The translations under genes and the position numbers were made by a program. The notes beneath the pieces are model-generated. The model was given only the letters and a program-made list of their open reading frames with translations. It made no database searches and was not told the DNA's origin. From Candolleomyces eurysporus (Eukaryota; Basidiomycota; Agaricomycetes; Agaricales; Psathyrellaceae), in assembly GCA_027579435.1 (NCBI GenBank), contig JANBPK010000783.1, forward strand, positions 1 to 64,000: a DNA stretch of 64,000 nt, given 5' to 3'. Below, one piece after another: positions 12,701 to 24,035 of the stretch; position 1 is the stretch's first letter; each line of letters starts with the position of its first letter.

Positions 12701-13905
12701 AGAGAAATATATGAAGAATTCGAAGGCGATCCCGGAGGATATCCCCATCCAAGTGGGAAAAGGCGTCGGAAAGGATTTGATGATATAATGCATCAAGGAG
12801 GTCTGTTGCTTTCGACGGTGACTGCCTGACCGATGAGTCTGGAAGCAGTCGACGTAAGAGAGTTGACTGCTCTCGAGGTGTAAGGGTGTCGGGTGACAGA
12901 TGCTTTACGAGGGTGGCAGCGCAAATGAACAAGCCACCGGCAAACGTCACGAGCTTCCTCATTTCGTCACGATTTTTTAAAGTGGGGAAGACTAGCCTCC
13001 AAGTACTTTGTGATGTCAGCCTCGACTTCCACCTTCTCGACGTCTTGGAGACGGTAGAGTCTCTTCCGCCGAAAGGACTGTACACGGGAGACAAGACTCG
13101 GGTCTGGCCGGCTGGTAACAAGGAACTTGAGTCCCCGTAAGCGGTTTTCATTGATGGCATCGAGTAAATCACGCAGGAATGCTGGGCCACCTTGTTGATA
13201 TATCTCGTCAAGGGCATCGATGACGATGAGGTAGCGCCGTGGGGTAAATGAATCTTCACCTGTTGATTCGGACTCGAGCCAGGGTCCGAAGAGGAGATCC
13301 TCGAGTTGGGCACGAACGTCGTGGTGGACAGTGTTGAACTTTCCAGAACGACGGAGAGCGTTGGCAAATGCTTTGCATCTAAGAGCGAGGTGGTACACGA
13401 CCGTACGAGCGATATGTGTCTCGTATCTCGTATCCTCGAATTGCCGCGAGCAGAAGAAGTTTCCCCCTAAGATGATCGTATCGTCGACCTCGACAGCCAA
13501 GTCGAAGCGGCGGGCGATTGTATAGGCGATGGTGCTCTTCCCGGAACCAGCAGGACCAAAAAGCCAGTAGATATCCTCACTTTCTGAAGACGTATCATTG
13601 GCCCATTTGATGATGCTACCCAATATGGTGACGCGGGTTCCAGGTGTACAGATCGCGCGACGCAGGACCTCGCGTTGCTCACCCACGAGATGGAACTTGT
13701 GGTCGGCGATATGCGAGGGCTTGAGGTGATCCAGAAGGAATACCTGCTAAGGAGATGAATTTGAGATTAAATTCGAAAAACGCGGGCCACAAACTTTCAG
13801 GTCTTCCTGAATCGCATCTGTGTTTGAGGTCGAGATGAAGGTATTGAGCGAGCTGTTTGTGATGGAGAAGTTTCTCGCGTTGCTGAGGTACGAGATGTTG
13901 GACAT
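9761..13905 (-). CDS. NLR-1: NACHT NTPase with 14 WD40 repeats
   Basis: Fungal NOD-like receptor of the NACHT-WD40 type, expected to sense a ligand through the WD40 half and oligomerise through the NACHT. Three exons: 13905-13795 (starts MSNISYLSNARNF, a common lead of mushroom NLRs), 13743-12126, and 12064-9761; introns of 51 and 61 bp have GT..AG ends. The NACHT shows Walker A GPAGSGKST near residue 100 and Walker B YLIVIDALDEI near residue 210. The last exon encodes 14 WD40 units of about 42 residues, almost uniform (pattern VTSVAFSxDGxxIVSGS..DxSVRVWDASTGE..NVLEGHT), enough for two seven-bladed propellers, then a unique tail of about 100 residues. An A6 run in coding sense (12972-12977 region) has one base too many compared with NLR-2 and shifts the frame after PHFKK. 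Corrected length would be about 1343 residues. No N-terminal effector domain is recognised. Confidence 0.85.
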
Positions 13906-14885
13906 AATGGAACCGGTAACGGGGCTGGATATTGGTGCTCAGAGATTAAGATGGCGATTGTGATAACCGCCCGATAATACAGTAGCGATGATCGCAGCGA
14001 TGACGCGGTGTAGCAACTGGACGCCTATTTGTGTCTGTTTCGCATTGCATTGAGAAGCAAACCAAGCCAAAAAAAAANCCCGTCTTGGCATGGGATAGAC
14101 TAGTCATTCCCGAGGGCTGTCCCAACACTCAACTCTGTATGCATCAATTTCTTTGTGTCCTAGACGCTCAATAAGTAGTACAGGAGACGTCTTTTCTTTT
14201 CTCGCTTGCTATCTTTGGCGGACGTCGAAGTTTTGTTTATCTCTATTTGTATTGCTGTCCTTAGTACTCCCGACTTTTCGTACACCCCAAGCACAATCCA
14301 ATGAGGCAAGGCGTAAGATGATGTCGAAATCGTGCCAGGAAGATTGCCTTTTGGAGAATATGTTGGCTATGTATCATCTGGAGCATGAAAGAAAAAATCT
14401 TTATTTATCTCGTTGTGAATCGAGCACGCCACTGGAGGTGCATGAAAGGAACATTGGGAACATAGACTCCATTCATTATGTTCCTGTTCTCATTTTATAT
14501 GCATCACCATTCCACAGCATGCAGCAGTAGGATAAAGAGCTTTGATAAAGAAAACTTGCAGACTCATTTGTCCACTGGATACATTGCAACATCGAACCCG
14601 CAAAAGGTATTCTACCCACACGCTTCCGATTCAATGTAACCGGCTGCAACAAAGAAATGTGCTTGGGTGATAGTAGTCCTGTCCACAATCCATAGGCCCC
14701 TGCGCAGTACATGTACCTACGGTGGGTCCGACACAGGCTCGCTCTACACTTAACTTACCGTCCGGCTACAATATATCTAATAAATAGGTCCGTCGACTGT
14801 GTACCCGAGGTGGTATCAACACGAGCTCTACATTTGAATTGCCTTCCTTTATGTTATTAATAGCGCTAGCGATCCACCAATAGAT
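13906..14885. other. Intergenic, 5' side of NLR-1, no supported gene
   Basis: Contains the upstream region of NLR-1, with an N in an A run near 14079. A 125-codon plus-strand frame at 14153-14530 shows no motif and was not accepted. Confidence 0.5.
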
Positions 14886-15593
14886 CTAATCCAGGGCCCT
14901 CCCCGACAAAAGCAATGCAGAAGAGAAGACAATGACTTCGAGCAATCCTCCTTGTACAGCAATTGGGGAGACATTCAACATGACCGAACCCGCATCTTCG
15001 CGAACTGCAATGGCCATGAGCTCGGGAGGGTTGAAAGATGCGTCGAAAAAGTACATCTGCTGTTCCCCCGGATTCCTAACCCACTGGTAAGATCGGCCTC
15101 GAATGATCAGAACGACGGTGCTGGCTGAGCGGATTTGGAGTATGTTTGAAATGAGCTGGCGCTGGAATACGTTCACGAGTTGGGCAACTGGATGGCGGAA
15201 CCATTCGATGAGAGAAATTTGGCCGATCAGAGCGTTTGAGCTCATCATCGACGTGATTGTTGGGGCGGGCTGGGGACCACCGATGGCAGGACCCCCGGAT
15301 CCCTGGGTCGTCGTTGAGATGAAGAAATATGATTGGGCATGGGCGTCTACAAGGACGCTGTTGAGTGTGTCTACGGGGCCGGTCGGAATGAAGGGAGCTG
15401 CAGAATGCACGAAGCGGTATGTGGAAAAAGAGGGACGTGGTCCTGTTAGCTGTTGCATGTGAAACGGTCGCGAATCCTGCAGCGCGTTGACGGGCAGATT
15501 GGCATAAAGCCTGTTCTCATTGGAGTTGAGGGAAGTAGGATTCTGGGGGTTACTCCACCCTCCCAAAGCGAAAGGGTTGGTTCCGTAAGACAT
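14886..15593 (-). CDS. DUF6593-like protein, single exon
   Basis: An uninterrupted frame of 235 residues starting MSYGTNPFALGGW at 15593. The central and C-terminal parts follow the layout of the basidiomycete DUF6593 family: a strand-rich segment with TLNSVLVDAHAQSYFFIST, then IGQISLIEWFRHP, then GRSYQWV, then PPELMAIAVRED, and the hydrophobic end GLLEVIVFSSALLLSGRALD. The N-terminal 60 residues are Asn/Pro-rich and probably disordered. Function of the family is unknown; its beta-rich layout resembles tubby/LURP-like folds only in general terms. An upstream in-frame extension to 15758 exists, but the chosen Met begins the sequence that looks like protein. No signal peptide is seen. The GLLE...LLLSGRALD end argues that the frame is complete. 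Confidence 0.68.
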   Translation of the reverse strand: MSYGTNPFALGGWSNPQNPTSLNSNENRLYANLPVNALQDSRPFHMQQLTGPRPSFSTYRFVHSAAPFIPTGPVDTLNSVLVDAHAQSYFFISTTTQGSGGPAIGGPQPAPTITSMMSSNALIGQISLIEWFRHPVAQLVNVFQRQLISNILQIRSASTVVLIIRGRSYQWVRNPGEQQMYFFDASFNPPELMAIAVREDAGSVMLNVSPIAVQGGLLEVIVFSSALLLSGRALD

Positions 15594-17640
15594 GGAAAAA
15601 CAGATATGTGAGGTATGCGAGGAAAGAAAAGCTGCTCTGTTATATTGGGGGGGGTGAGGGCTTGTGAGCTTGCTGTTTTTCTTTCTCCTACTTTCTGAAC
15701 CTTTTGACCAGCGGACAGTTGTCACCTTGAAACTCAAGTAAAATTCGTTTTGAGTCAATCAGATAATGCGGATTTGCCTTGATATCCGTCTTACCGACAT
15801 CATCCCCACAGGCACCTAATCTAGCAAGCTCTCGTATTTCACGTAATGCAAAAAAGTCTTTGAGCGAGTAATGGGAAATCGCAGCTGTAAACGCATCTGT
15901 GTGGCTCTGTAATAGACAGATCAGTGCCGAAAGGGGACAACGCACGTCAAGATGCGACTGTCATCAGTTGCATCTTGACGCCGCTCTTCCAAGCTCACGT
16001 CAGTTTAAAACCGCAGTAGTGAGCGAATACAACCAGGGAAGCTAGCACTGAGATCTGGTACAGGAAACCTTGAGCTCATTCAAGCACCACTTTCTTTCAA
16101 AATTTTATGATTGAGTCCGTTGGTGAATTGATGGCGTATGGCTGTGGGCTACTCACTGCTTTTCAGGCGAACAGCGCAGCGATAATGGGGCGATATAACG
16201 TACAAAAGAGGAGTTCAAACGAATTCCTGTGCGCAGCCCTGGCCAAGACCATGGCATGCCTTGTGATGATCCACATCTCGAAGAATTCAGTTGCAGTAAG
16301 GGCGCTGCAGCGGGGACGAGTAGCCTTAGCAGCCATCAACGCGTTGGAAAATGTCACCGTGAATGAGAAAGAGTCATGTAGACGAAATCTTGTGTTTGAA
16401 GGTAATATCAAACTTATTGATTAAAGTGGATTTGAGACATGTTCTTGAGCTGTAGAATCTCCAGGTAGGGAGATGTCACTCTCAGAGTAAGAACGGAAAG
16501 GCTGAAACGCAGAGTAGTGGATGTAAAGGACCGTGAAGGTTCTCCTGCCCTTTCTCAAATGATATTGCACGGTCACACCACGTCAAAGTGCAATCATCGC
16601 ATCAAGGGAGAGCTGCCTGAAACTCTCTCATAATCCATGCTTGCATGAAATGACCCCACTGGTCAGGCTGAACTTGAGTTCAGATCTTGATAGTCTTCAC
16701 ACCCCACCTCGTATACTCATATAAACCTGTTCAGGAGCCATCTCAGTGTTTTGAGCCTGTTTTTCCAAGGTGCGTGAGCGTAATTAGCCCTTGAAGACAA
16801 TGCCTGACATTGATAATAGGAAAGGTTGCCTCATCACACCCTCCTTCGCCAAGAGAACAGGCATCTCTACCACGTCGAATGCTAGCTGACTCTCACTGAC
16901 AAGCGTCCTTCTCGAGAGCCGAGCCCAGCAGCAACCCATTCATTGGTGACCACCAAAACCCATCGTCCTTTCAGCGAGATTGGAAGGCGGTTCACTATTC
17001 AATTACCTGACTCCAGCAACACAGACGCTCTTCCAGCGTCCGTTCCATATATCATCAAAATCTAAGACAAGCATCCACTTACTTGCCTTCTTTTTCTTCT
17101 TTTCGAAGTTATCGGCATTAATGGCCGTGACTTGAATCTAGTATATAAATATGTTCTCGATGAGTTCAGCACGTTGAAAGGTCGAGAGAAAGAAAGCGAG
17201 AGATCTGCGGCGAGCTGCTAGTCTAGGTTTTGATGGACTTGGGCGAGATGCTTCATGATCTTATTCAAATTTGACGCGGTCCGATGGTGCTTCGATGATC
17301 CTATTACTCGTTCGCTGCTCTCATAAAGTTGTTAACCGGAGTTCTATATTACCGACGTGCATATCGACGACGTAGAGTATTTAACAATAGCGAATGGCTC
17401 GGAGAATAAAGAGCTCTGAACCCATGCTGTCAACTTCGCTCACAAGCATCTACTGAAACTTCCGAGAGAAAATGACTCGAGTGCTCAAATTACCCAAGTC
17501 AGGTTTCCAACCTGGTCAACAACAAGTGTCGACGCGAGTCAGTCTAGGGACGGGACATTCATAGTGGGTACATAGCGCTCCTCCATATCACTGCATGTCA
17601 ATGGAAGGGACATAATCTGGTACTCGTACCCATGAAAGGA
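15594..17640. other. Long intergenic region, no supported gene
   Basis: Several frames of 60-105 codons occur on both strands (15688-15945 minus, 16107-16424 plus), none with a motif, splice support or a paralogue elsewhere in the window. Confidence 0.5.
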
Positions 17641-19290
17641 AGGTCCAGAGCTGAAAGTAGACGACATCGACATGGATCGAACCCCCGGCTGCAGGTGCAA
17701 TGGTCCGTAATTGGATTTACGTCATGCGGTTGAACGTTGAACGTTGAACCCGCAACGAGCGCAAACCGTTTGTTGCTCGCCACGACCACGAAGATCCACG
17801 TAGTTCGACGCGCCCATTCTGCTTTCATGCACAGCCCTAAGCGACAATGAATGCGACCACGACACCAGAGGCTTGAATGAGCTGGCGGGAATTGAGGAAG
17901 GTGGAGGAGGAGGACCAGTGGAGGACGATGTTTGGAACCAGTGGGAAGTGAGGGTGTCGTTGTGGGGACAACATTCAAGCATGCCTGCTGCTACTATCGA
18001 CACCGTAATTCCCCTGGTTTCTTTCTGACCATTGCAGCTGATATTGGCGGTAGATCCTAGAATGTTTCTCCCCCAACAGGGAGACATTTCCACAGCGGTC
18101 AGGAACCCGAAAGATGGCTGGCGTTTTGTTCAAGGTGCGTCAGATAATTGATTCTCATTCACGATTGCTGAGATCCAGCATAGCGAAGATTCCTTCCCCT
18201 CGCGGTCCTTCGCCCAGAAAGCAACCTCCGTGGCCTCCTCCGCCGCGTCGAAGGCTCAGCAACTCTCACCCACAGCGTCCGGCCCATCCCTGAAAAATGA
18301 ATCCAGAAGCAATTTTTTCCTTGGTTGACCACCGGGGGCCATCGTCCGAAGATGGCTCACCCTCAAAAGGCTTGCCAAAAGTCGTTTCAGCTACCGTGCA
18401 TCGTCCCAATCTACGACGAGTGTCCCTCCTATGCCGCCCGTACGCTCGCTTCATTGCTGCAGCGCAACATTCGGTTTCAATGTCGTATCTACTTGGCAGA
18501 TACGAATTCATTCCTCCTCCAATCGCCTCAACCTCCATCAGCGAATAAGAATCCAATGGCTAAAGGTGTGCTTCAAACCCGCCATCTTCTATGCCGCCGG
18601 TATCTCAACCTCCCACTCCTCGTACATTCATCCACGATGCCGATACCAGCCTGCGTTCCACCCTCCAATACTGAACCTCGAGGTCAAAGTCCGGCCAAAC
18701 GTGTTCTCCCCACCTTTTCGGTTACCCCACCGATCTCAGCCACCGCCGCCTCCAGTACTTTGACATCACTACCAGTACCAACACCATTCGTCCAGTTTCG
18801 GCGCCATTCCACTCCCTGCATGCACAACGATCTCCTCCCGTTCGGCAGTCCCTGTATCAACAATACTACCAATCTCCTTCGTTACAGTCGGTCTCGGCCA
18901 TTGGAGCGAGTTGTCAAATTCTCCAATGCTTTGACAGTTTCTAGTGTCGCCTTTCTCGGGTGCCCCAGCTCGAGTCCTAACTCGATCTAGACCCTGGATT
19001 TGTGTACCCTACGTCAACACCATGACAAACACGACCACTGCAACAGCATCGATAGTGCCGAGCAGGCGCCAGCAACTGACGAGACACAACGCGGGCAGCT
19101 GCGGTACGGATCACGATATTGGACGCCGCTCAATTTGCTCGCACGTGGATTCGGTTAGCTTGAGACGACTACCCATCCGGATAGTTGGGGAGCGCGTAGG
19201 CAGCCTCCGATGTTGCAAATCCAGCCTGCAAAATCATAAAGGATATGGGTACAGCAAAGGTGGGGGAGAAGGAGTGCGACGTTGAAGTCG
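17640..19290 (+). repeat. Eroded dispersed repeat, copy B, with tRNA-like B box
   Basis: It begins near a sequence reading ggttcgatcc on the minus strand (17674-17686), like a tRNA B box. The upstream exon-like frame includes LNELAGIEE and ends MPAATIDT before a GTAATT donor at about 18006. After an intron-like gap there is a block related to the shared VQNGQxLxRG segment (VRNPKDG near 18098), then a long Ser/Pro-rich region without a stable frame. The tail at about 19019-19110 matches copy G at 8.3 kb. Confidence 0.5.
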
Positions 19291-20040
19291 AGTCTATCGA
19301 GTGCTCAGTTCATCGAGTTTTCGTCGTTGGCGAGAGTTGAGGTGGGGAGGGCTAGGGCAGGGAGTAGGGGAACTTTTGAAACTGCCTACGCAACCTGATA
19401 GAGACCGGAGAGGAATTGGGTGAAGGAGGGAAGCCAGGTTCCGATGTTACGGTCATTGTCGGCTACTACATCAGCGTTCGACGCCGTCTACGGACTCGGA
19501 GAATACAGCGATAGGGACGAAGGAAAAGAGAGTAGCGATCCAAGAGGATTAGGGGCGAGAACAGTGACGAGGACTCGTCTACCATTGCCTTTCATTCTTT
19601 TGGACGCCGCGATCAACAGTCGGCTCATCCCACGCGACGAAAGGTTCATCTAGTTAAGCTTCCATCACGGTGACAGTGAGAGTTCTAATAATGTAATTCT
19701 CTTCAACAGCAACAATTCTACAACAGTTTATATTACGGGCTCGTGGATGGTCGATCGACGAAGTTGTCGAGTGGTGAGTTCTAATATTGTGTAATGTTCT
19801 TCAGCTTCTTTTTCCTCAATTTCATGTTCCCCCACACTCAGATCAATATTACCATGTATTTGTAACCTCTTTCTTCTTAACTTAGTAACAATATCAAGAA
19901 AGAGGAACCATGCGGGTGTTGAAGAGTAGGAACCGAGGGTGAGTTGTCTTTGCACCTTTCCTTCGATGTTTGGTGCCGATTGTGTTCTTACACTGCGATC
20001 TCCACAACTGATCTTTGTCTAAATATCGTTGATAGCTTCG
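19291..20040. other. Intergenic between eroded repeats
   Basis: No gene supported; short frames only. Confidence 0.45.
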
Positions 20041-20245
20041 ATGACCTCACCCTTCCGCTAGCTATCCCGGCCTCCACCTGCGAATAAGGAAACTCAAAGC
20101 CAGTGTCCGGCTCATCGCGTACTTCTGTCCACCTCCAACACGGACGCCGATATCAGTTGTATCCTGGTCGGCGGTGTCGGGTGATTCATGGGAGCTACTT
20201 GCCTTTGCTAAATCTCCGTTGACTTTTCATTTGCTCAATCTTGGT
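20040..20245 (+). repeat. Eroded dispersed repeat, partial copy
   Basis: A short stretch shares gttgacttttc(a/g)tttg and neighbouring text with copy D at about 32490-32505, and shares ggtcggcggtgtcgggt-like text with copy E at about 44430-44445. It is a fragment of the same family. Confidence 0.35.
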
Positions 20246-20489
20246 GCCAGGAATCCATATCTCAGGCAAATGGGTCAGTGCTTATCGACGATGACGCGCG
20301 TTCGACAGAATCACTGAAGGTCCTGGACAGCTTCCTCTTTCTCCATATCAGCTTCCAGACCTCTGTGGAGAGTGCACACGTGTGCGCATGCACTCACGGT
20401 TATCCGTTCCGTCTCCATTCTCCGGAATGGGAGTCGCTAGCCCAACCATCGGGAACTCGGCCGATCGCTCGGATTATCTTTCGGCCTAA

Positions 20490-21216
20490 AGGTAGCTTTG
20501 TCGAATTTCCCAGAACGACGGAGAGCGTCAGCGAATGACTTGCACCTCAGAGCGAGGTGATAAACTATTGTACGAACGATGTGGGTCTCGTATTTCGTAT
20601 CTTCGAAATGTCGGGAGAAGAAGTTTCCTCCTAAGATGATGGTATCCGACTCATCAACCTCGACGGTAAAGTCGAAGTGACACTGGCAGGTGATCGTGTA
20701 AGCGATGGTGCCCTTCCCCGACCCCGCAGGTCCGAAAAGCCAGTAGATATCTTGACTTTGTGAAGAGGTATCACGAGCCTATTTGATGATGCTGCCCAAT
20801 ATGGTAACGCGGGTTTTCCGGGCGTACAGGTTGCCCAACAGAGCAGTTTAGGTGTGCATTGTAGGATGTGGGGCTGGGATCTTACTGTAGTTTGCTTGTA
20901 CTATAGTTTGAGGCCCAGAACACCGGCGTTCAGGAATTGGACCCAGTCTGGTTAATGACTATGACTATGACTAGAGAACCTCGCAATTCTCGCCGACGAG
21001 ATGAAACTTGTGATCGGCAATATGGAATGGCTTGAGGTGATCCAAGAGAAACACCTGCCAGCAGATGAGTTTGAGATAGTGCCCAGAAGAAGGAATCAAC
21101 AAACTTTGAGGTCCTCCTGAATTTGCATCTTCGTTCGGGTTCAAGATCAAAGCATTCAAAGCGCTGTTCGTGATGGAGAAATTCTTTGCGTTGCTCGAGT
21201 ATGAGATGTTCGCCAT
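20490..21216 (-). pseudogene. Broken NLR relic (NACHT part only)
   Basis: It starts at 21216 with MANISYSSNAKNFSITN, the same lead as NLR-1 and NLR-2, and keeps the first intron site and the following FLLDHLKPFHIADHKF segment. The P-loop survives as GPAGSGKGT (about 20720-20745) and the downstream HLALRCKSFADALRRSGKF segment is recognisable. Lesions: one extra A in the first exon (GATGCAAATTC against GATGC(A)ATTC), an insertion of roughly 125 bp at about 20843-20970 that splits the segment before the P-loop, further small changes in the P-loop region, and loss of everything after about 20490 (rest of NACHT and all WD40 repeats). It cannot encode a receptor. Confidence 0.85.
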
Positions 21217-21479
21217 GATGGCACCGGTAGCAGCATTGGATGACGGTTGTTGGAGATCAATATGGCGGTATGATAAGCGCCTGATAATGCCGTGGCGATG
21301 ACGGCAGTGAAGCGGTACGCTGCCTGGACACCTGTTTGTAACTGTTGTACAGAGCTTGAAGAAACAAACCACACCAAGAATAGAATCTTCGCCACCATTC
21401 ATCCCTGTCTCCCACTACTCCTGCGCTCCGAAGGTCTCACTGAGGTGAGCAAAGAAGCGACCTGAGAGTGTGCAGGTAC

Positions 21480-21625
21480 TCCCCAGCACTTGCCCTACCC
21501 TTCCTTCCTCGACTTCTATGTAGACGACGAGTGCCCGCTTCAGACGATGTGCAGCCCAATGAAGTTATTGTTGGATGACAGGCGTGAGCAGCTACAGCCG
21601 TAGCTTGAGAAGGCAAGGTCAAAGC
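21480..21625 (+). repeat. Eroded dispersed repeat, short copy F
   Basis: Shares a cgacttctatgt.gacgacg block and gagcagctacagccgtagcttgaga with copy C (26130-26435), but with the intervening sequence shortened. Confidence 0.4.
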
Positions 21626-22300
21626 TGAGGTGAGGTGGGGACAAGGACTCGGAAGTAGAATTGGAAGCTGGGGAGGGCTGAGGACAAAGAATACTTGATC
21701 GTCGCTGGCTCTCGACGGAGAGGTAGGGCTCTGACAAGGACAGAGGACCAGGCGGAATGGTTGGTGGAGGCTGCAGACAACGATAATGATAGCTACAGTG
21801 AGTATTAGCAAGCCGGGGAAAGGAGCAAAAGGATCATATGAGGCCTTCCCAATTTCAATGCAGCTATGACGACGGCTTCAGCTCCTTTTCCTACTGCCCC
21901 TGCGTCGTAGTCTTGAAACTATTCAGTGTTGTAATTATCGACGACACTTGACCTTGGGCCCGGCATTCCCACTCAGATACGTTGCTCATCGCTACTCCGT
22001 TACAGCGGATAAACAGACATCAATATTATATACACTTCGATTGTTTGATTGTGGAGCGCTCAGATTCTTACGCATTCTAGTCATTCTAGTTTTCGAAGGC
22101 CTTTTGATTGGCTGGTCTCACCTCCCAGTCGGCTTCGTTTTTTCCGTTGAAAGGATCACTCCGGTTTGAGAAGTACTTCGCCGTATATATTTTGAACTTC
22201 GAATGGGCCTCCATGGCCAGATCCGTAATAATATACCGTCTGAGAAGGAAGACTGCCCAAATTTCATCCGAGAGAAGCTTTCTTGGATGGGCAGATTGTC
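21626..22300. other. Intergenic upstream of the DUF1996 gene
   Basis: No coding signal. The 3' end holds the promoter region of the DUF1996 gene. Confidence 0.45.
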
Positions 22301-22305
22301 TCACC

Positions 22306-22312
22306 TATAAAG
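22306..22312 (+). promoter_or_regulatory. TATA box of the DUF1996 gene
   Basis: TATAAAG lies 36 bp upstream of the start codon, so the 5' leader must be very short or the box is used weakly. Confidence 0.5.
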
Positions 22313-22347
22313 CTTATCGTCCCTAGAACTGGACATCACCCTTGAAG

Positions 22348-24035
22348 ATGCTCCGAAGTGCCCTATTCGCTGTATCCACTATCGTAGCAAGGTTTACTCA
22401 TGTAGCTGCTCAACCAGCTCCGTCTCAACTCCTGTATCTTCGTTTTCCATGCTCGCAGCTTGTTACAGAGAGATTGGATCCGTAGGTTCAGTCTTCAGAA
22501 TTTCATGAGTTAGGATTGACAAATGGCACCTTTTTAGTTTGGTGACCCCTGGGCAAGTTTCGCCTCACTTACACCAGATTATAGGAGGGGTGAGCGTTTC
22601 CCGGCAGCAACCTCTTTCATTTCACCCTCATCTCAGAGTTCTGCAGGATGCGTGAGTCCCTCATCAGGGCTGGAAAAGGCTGCTCTTGACGTGAATCATG
22701 AATAGCTTCAATATAACAATGGACCCGAAAATTGACATTGGTGAGACCGCATCATGCACAACATGCAGATTCAAGGAGGACAAATCCAACTACTGGACCA
22801 TGGTTATGTATTTCAAACATCGAAACGGGAGCTTCATTCGAGTATGCACCAGATTGTGATACGCTGACGCGCCATCACTGACCACGGGATAGGTTCCTCA
22901 AGTTGCGAATGAGGGAGTTGGGGCTCCGAACGGTGGTATGACGGTTTACTATATTCGACCTAGATCTCCCGCTAGAAACCTAAGCATGAACGTGTTTCCA
23001 AAGGTGCTGCTCAGCTCTCTGTTTGCAATATGAAATTTCTAACAGAGAAACAGGGTTTCAGAATGCGAGTTGGAAATCCTATGAGTCGAATCAATCCGTA
23101 CACTATGTCCGAAGCCGCTGTCAACCAAACCACCTTCCGATGCTGGGATGGGACTGGAATCGGACCTGGAACACCGGGAGTTGGCGCTCTGGACACTCGA
23201 GAGTTTCCTTCAAAACCCTGTGCTGGGGGCATTCGTTCACAGATATATTTCCCTCAGTAAGTGGAGTTCCATACTAGTAGTGAACTATCGTTGACGTGCA
23301 CTCTCCCTGCCACAGATGTTGGGATGGCGTTAATCTCGATAGTTCTGATCATGAGGTTTGGGGTTGCTGGAATCGTCCTGGAACATAACTCTCATTGATC
23401 CACAGAGCCATGTCACTCATCCAATCGGAACCCCCACACGGGAGGGATCACTCATGTATGGCACCGACTGCCCAGCGAGCCACCCCGTCCGAATTCCCCT
23501 CATCTTCACTGAGACGATCTGGGATACGAGGCCATTTAATGATCCTAGCCTTTGGCCCATTGATGGTAGTCAGCCATTGGTTTGGAGTATGGGTGACCCG
23601 TATGTATACGTTTCCTGTCGTCTCTGTATCGGATTTGCCTCTGATCGGAATCCCCAAGGACCGGGTTCGGCCACCACGGTGACTACGTCTTCGGGTGGGA
23701 AGGAGACTCTCTTGAGAGAGCGATGGAGTCCGCAAATTGCCTCACAGCAGTGCCGGAGGGTTGCGACGCATTGACTTTACAAACCGACGAGGAAATCAAC
23801 AAGTGCTCCAAGTCAACTGTAGTTCCAGAGGTAACGGAAGGTCAATGTGGGTAACATCCGCTCTATTTCGTTTTGGTGATGTCGCTTATTGATTTGCATG
23901 GTGCCATAAGACTTGGAGAAACTTCCTGGATGCAATCCTCTTCAGAGTGGACCCGAACCTGCGACTGCTGTTCCGAACTGTGATGCAGTGTCGACTACTA
24001 TCTCGACGCCTCAGCCCACTGTTATCCCGTCTTGA
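22348..24035 (+). CDS. DUF1996 secreted protein, ten exons
   Basis: Exons: 22348-22481, 22538-22589, 22647-22651, 22706-22841, 22893-23003, 23054-23256, 23316-23355, 23406-23599, 23659-23846, 23911-24035; 395 residues. Residues 1-21 (MLRSALFAVSTIVARFTHVAA) minus the last form a typical secretion signal. The body is a full DUF1996 domain: LVTPGQVSPHLHQIIGG, then TCRFKEDKSNYWTMVMYF, then GFRMRVGNP, CWDG twice, FPQCWDGVNLDSSDHESH, then GHHGDYVFGWE near the end, with many paired cysteines. DUF1996 proteins are secreted or wall-associated in fungi; biochemical role unknown. The third exon is only 5 nt (GATGC); it keeps the family junction IGG-DAFNITMDP. If the 57-bp intron before it is retained, the frame stays open and adds 19 residues. 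The short Ser/Thr/Pro tail shows no obvious GPI signal. Confidence 0.88.

Noticed and set aside
14153..14530. Plus-strand frame of 125 codons
   Set aside because: No motif, no paralogue, Leu-rich stretch only; lies upstream of NLR-1 in sequence that looks non-coding.
16107..16424. Overlapping frames of about 80-105 codons on both strands
   Set aside because: Neither shows a family motif, and the two overlap fully.
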